The position numbers and the translations under genes are program-made. Below are positions 61,232 to 64,000 of a stretch of 64,000 nt of DNA, piece after piece. The stretch is from Myxococcales bacterium (lineage in GTDB: Bacteria; Myxococcota_A; Polyangia; Fen-1088). The stretch's first letter is position 1, and every line of letters starts with the position of its first letter. Location: contig PLNW01000093.1 of the NCBI GenBank assembly GCA_003142855.1, positions 1 through 64,000 on the forward strand, in the 5' to 3' direction. A model generated the notes under the pieces. That model was not told the origin of the DNA. It did not search any database and saw nothing but the letters and a program-made list of their open reading frames with translations.

Positions 61232-62605
61232 TCAGTTTCCCGACTCGCCGCTCGCGCGCTTCAACTTGTCAAGCAGGGTGGTGCGGCTCAGTCCCAAGAG
61301 GTCGGCCGCGCGGGTCTTGTTTCCGCCGGAGCTGCGCATGGCCCGATCGATGAGGGCGGCCTCGATGCGGGCCAAGGTTGCCACCAGGTCGATGGCCTCG
61401 GTCGACGAGCTGTTGGCAGTGGCAGCGGCAAAGTCGGCCGACGGGCTGCGTACCGCCGTGGGCAGGTCCTCGAACCCGACGACCCCGGTGCGATTGAGGA
61501 TGACCAGCCGCTCGATCAGATTCTCCAGCTCGCGGACATTGCCCGGCCAACTGTACAGCTGCATGGCGAGCAGGGCCGCCTCGGACAGGGTGATGTTCTT
61601 GTGGCTGCGGCGATTGGCTGACGCCAGAAAATGGTGAGCCAGCGGCGCCACGTCCTCGGCGCGCTCACGCAGAGCCGGAAGGAGAATGGGGACCACGTTG
61701 AGACGGAAGAAGAGGTCGTTGCGGAATTTCCCTTCCTTGACCAGGCCTTCCAGATCCTGGTTGGAGGCCGTCACCACCCGGGTGTTCACTGATCGCGTTT
61801 TGGATTCGCCCACCGGTGTCACCGTCTTGTCCTGCAGCACGCGCAGCAACTTTACTTGCAGAGCCAAAGGCAGCTCGCTGATCTCGTCGAGAAACAGAGT
61901 TCCGCCGTCGGCTTCCACGAACTTGCCTGCGCGGGCGTCGGTGGCGCCGGTGAACGCGCCCCGGGCATGGCCAAATAGCTCGCTCTCGACCAGACCCTCG
62001 GGAATGGCCCCACAGTTGACCGCCACAAAGGCATTGCCCAGGCGGGGCGAGAAGGCGTGGATGAGGCGCGAGACGACCTCCTTACCCGTGCCGCTTTCTC
62101 CCAGCAGCAGCACCGTCGCGTCAGTGGGGGCCACCTGGCTCACGATCTCGATCACGCCGCGCAAGGCGGGCGAATCGCCGACCAGGATGGCCTGGGGCTC
62201 GGCCAGGTCATTGCTGCGCGTGGCTGAGATGCGCGGGCTTGGCCGCCCTTGCGCCAGCGCCGCTTCCACCACCGACTTCAAGTCATCGCCGTTGCAGGGC
62301 TTGACCAGGAAGTTGAACGCGCCGAAACGCATGGCCTCTACGCATTCCGACATGACCGTGCTGGCGGTGAGGATGATCACCGGTGTGCGCAGCGCGGGTT
62401 CCTGAGCCTTACGCAACACCGCGAATCCATCAGCACGCGGCATGCGCAAGTCGCTGACCACCAGATCGAAGCCGCCCCCGTCCAGAGTCTTGATGGCTTC
62501 TTGGCCATCCTCGGCCTCGGTCACTTTGTGCCCCAGACGTTCAATGGCACGCCTGACAACCTGGCGAACTTCAGGTTCGTCGTCGACAACTAGGACCCGT
62601 GACAC
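61232..62605 (-). CDS. NtrC-family sigma-54 response regulator
   Basis: The 457-residue protein has a receiver (D52 in VVSDLRMP), an AAA+ domain with Walker A GESGTGKE (169-176), the sigma-54 contact loop GAFTGA (216-221), Walker B GGTLFLDEI and the arginine finger region, and a C-terminal Fis-type helix-turn-helix (NKTRAADLLGLSRTTLLDKL). It activates sigma-54 promoters when phosphorylated, probably by one of the two adjacent kinases. GTG 62605 is chosen because a TACACT hexamer lies 7 nt upstream; GTG 62611 is possible. Confidence 0.93.
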   Translation of the reverse strand: MSRVLVVDDEPEVRQVVRRAIERLGHKVTEAEDGQEAIKTLDGGGFDLVVSDLRMPRADGFAVLRKAQEPALRTPVIILTASTVMSECVEAMRFGAFNFLVKPCNGDDLKSVVEAALAQGRPSPRISATRSNDLAEPQAILVGDSPALRGVIEIVSQVAPTDATVLLLGESGTGKEVVSRLIHAFSPRLGNAFVAVNCGAIPEGLVESELFGHARGAFTGATDARAGKFVEADGGTLFLDEISELPLALQVKLLRVLQDKTVTPVGESKTRSVNTRVVTASNQDLEGLVKEGKFRNDLFFRLNVVPILLPALRERAEDVAPLAHHFLASANRRSHKNITLSEAALLAMQLYSWPGNVRELENLIERLVILNRTGVVGFEDLPTAVRSPSADFAAATANSSSTEAIDLVATLARIEAALIDRAMRSSGGNKTRAADLLGLSRTTLLDKLKRASGESGN

Positions 62606-62612
62606 GGGCACG

Positions 62613-62618
62613 AGTGTA
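62613..62618 (-). promoter_or_regulatory. -10 hexamer of the sigma-54 activator gene
   Basis: TACACT on the minus strand, within TGTGATACACT, ends 7 nt before GTG 62605. No clear -35 is seen. It is another candidate leaderless start. Confidence 0.3.
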
Positions 62619-62852
62619 TCACACACGGCGATGTGCACTCGCTCGCTCGCCCTCCCTTTGCGGCCAGGCAATGCAATCGCAGGACCAGCGAATCCGCGCA
62701 GGAAAATGCTGGGTGACCTGGCACAGGCGGCGACAAGCCGACGGCGTCCTGGCCCGCAATGCGTCGAGTAACCGGCGGGCGGGCATCCTCCGCAAGCATC
62801 CTGTATCTCGTTTTCGCGGGCGCGCCTCCCTGATACCCTGGCTCGGCAAAGC

Positions 62853-64000
62853 ATGGAACTTCACGCGCCCACGCCCCGTATTCATGTCCTGTCCCACGAG
62901 CTGGCCAATCAGATCGCGGCCGGCGAAGTCGTCGAGCGCCCCGCCTCGGTGGCCAAGGAGTTGTGCGAGAACGCGGTCGATGCGGGCGCCCGCCGCATCG
63001 ACGTGGAGATCGAGGCTGGGGGCCGGCGGCTCATTCGCGTGGTGGACGACGGCTGCGGCATGACCGCCGAGGAGGCGCGCCTGGCTTTGCAACGCCACGC
63101 CACCTCGAAGATCACGTCTGCGGACGATCTGTGGGGCCTGACGACCTTCGGCTTTCGCGGTGAGGCGCTGCCCTCCATCGCCGCGGTCTCGCGCCTCACC
63201 CTGCGCACCAAGCTGACCGGGGCCGCCGCCGGCTTCCGCCTGCTGGTCGAGGCTGGGGTCGAAACCGACGCGGGCGAAGTCGGCATGGCCGAGGGAACCC
63301 AGCTTGAAGTGCGCGATCTATTCTTCAACACGCCCGCGCGCCTCAAGTTTCTGAAGTCCGAGGCCACCGAGGCGGCCAATGTCTCCGAGGCGATTCTGCG
63401 TCTGGCCTTGGCCCACCCCGAGGTGCATTTTCGGCTGCGCGCCAACGGCCGCGTCACCCTCGATTTGCCGCCCCATCGGGACATGGCCGAGCGGGTGCGC
63501 GCGGCGCTGGCTCGACGTGGCGCCAGGGTCTTGCACGAGGCCGAGGGAGAAGAGGGCGGCATCAAGGTGCGCGCCTTCCTGGCTTCGCCCGAGGAGGCCG
63601 CGCCGGCCGGACGTTCGACCTTCCTGTTCGTCGGGCGCCGCTTCGTGCGCGATCGCGCCCTTCTGCACGCCTTGGCCCAGGGCTATGGCGAATTGCTGGA
63701 GAAGGGACGCTACCCGCTGGCCGCGCTTTTTGTCGACGTCGCGGGCCCCGAGTTGGACATCAATGTTCATCCGCAAAAGTTGGAGGTGCGTTTCTCGCGG
63801 CCACAGGAGGTCTACGCAGCGGTCCGGCACGTGGTGGGCCGGGCTGTGTCGCGCGCACCGTGGCTGGCGGTGTCTCCCATTCGTGCCTACACCCTGCCGC
63901 CCGAACGCATGGCCCAGGCAGAAGACGACCATCCGCTGCCGCCCAGGCCGGAACGGGATCGGCAAGAACCCCTTTCGGCTGTGCGATCGTCTGAACCGGG
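62853..64000 (+). CDS. mutL: DNA mismatch repair protein MutL, 3' partial
   Basis: MutL couples mismatch recognition by MutS to strand removal. The visible 382 codons cover the N-terminal GHKL ATPase domain: ELANQIAAGEVVERPASVAKELCENAVDAGA, VDDGCGM, ATSKI, FGFRGEALPSIAAVS and NTPARLKFLKS, then the transducer domain ending near HPQKLEVRFSRPQEVY. The linker (PPRPERDRQEP) follows and the gene runs off the right edge, so the C-terminal dimerisation/endonuclease part is not seen. ATG 62853 fits the family start. Confidence 0.95.
   Translation, partial: MELHAPTPRIHVLSHELANQIAAGEVVERPASVAKELCENAVDAGARRIDVEIEAGGRRLIRVVDDGCGMTAEEARLALQRHATSKITSADDLWGLTTFGFRGEALPSIAAVSRLTLRTKLTGAAAGFRLLVEAGVETDAGEVGMAEGTQLEVRDLFFNTPARLKFLKSEATEAANVSEAILRLALAHPEVHFRLRANGRVTLDLPPHRDMAERVRAALARRGARVLHEAEGEEGGIKVRAFLASPEEAAPAGRSTFLFVGRRFVRDRALLHALAQGYGELLEKGRYPLAALFVDVAGPELDINVHPQKLEVRFSRPQEVYAAVRHVVGRAVSRAPWLAVSPIRAYTLPPERMAQAEDDHPLPPRPERDRQEPLSAVRSSEP

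Overview
The window is high-GC DNA from a Gram-negative bacterium that looks like a member of the Myxococcota (former deltaproteobacteria). This rests on gene content: myxobacterial Cys-rich disulfide repeats with a fibro-slime domain, a DUF4388 protein, a kinase-like PEGA protein, a VIT/VWA protein with an AgmX-like tail, a PilY1-like pilus protein with a Cys-rich insert, long DUF3857/TPR proteins, and large hybrid kinases. I see no insertion sequence, prophage, CRISPR array or rRNA. The taxonomic call is inference, since no marker search could be run.

Layout. 1-9.5 kb: a secreted Cys-rich/fibro-slime protein (cut at the left edge), a kelch lipoprotein, a membrane GT-C/TPR protein behind tRNA-Leu(CAA), pyrE, a lipoprotein and a DUF4388 protein with an internal repeat. 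9.6-17.2 kb: tRNA-Cys, then a tightly packed six-gene minus-strand operon for a membrane complex that resembles hydrogenase-4/complex I. Its large subunit lacks the NiFe-binding cysteines, so it is an energy-converting hydrogenase-related (Ehr-type) complex rather than a hydrogenase. 17.3-24.7 kb: a pseudokinase with a PEGA domain, the PilY1-like protein, and an acidic protein coupled to an ACT-domain regulator. 24.8-34.4 kb: glnD, a TPR protein, guaB and guaA separated by a repeat-rich spacer, then a three-gene envelope cassette overlapping the end of guaA. 34.4-38.2 kb: a 163-bp palindromic element, a truncated AMP-forming ligase, an FHA-GGDEF diguanylate cyclase and a UbiA-type phosphoribosyltransferase. 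38.2-51.6 kb: an ECF sigma factor, two giant coupled DUF3857 proteins, trpE-G-D-C-F without trpBA, and a YciO-like protein. 51.7-64 kb: a VIT/VWA protein, a solitary rplC with rlmE, a small unknown gene, two histidine kinases, a 14-bp tandem repeat, a sigma-54 activator and the start of mutL.

How the genes work together. Nucleotide and amino-acid biosynthesis (pyrE, guaB/guaA, trp) and nitrogen sensing (glnD) are interleaved with envelope and signalling genes. Many genes are translationally coupled through ATGA or TGATG overlaps. A second pattern is that several genes have a sigma-70-like -10 hexamer only 6-10 nt before the start codon and no Shine-Dalgarno, which suggests leaderless transcripts. 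These sites were used below to choose starts.
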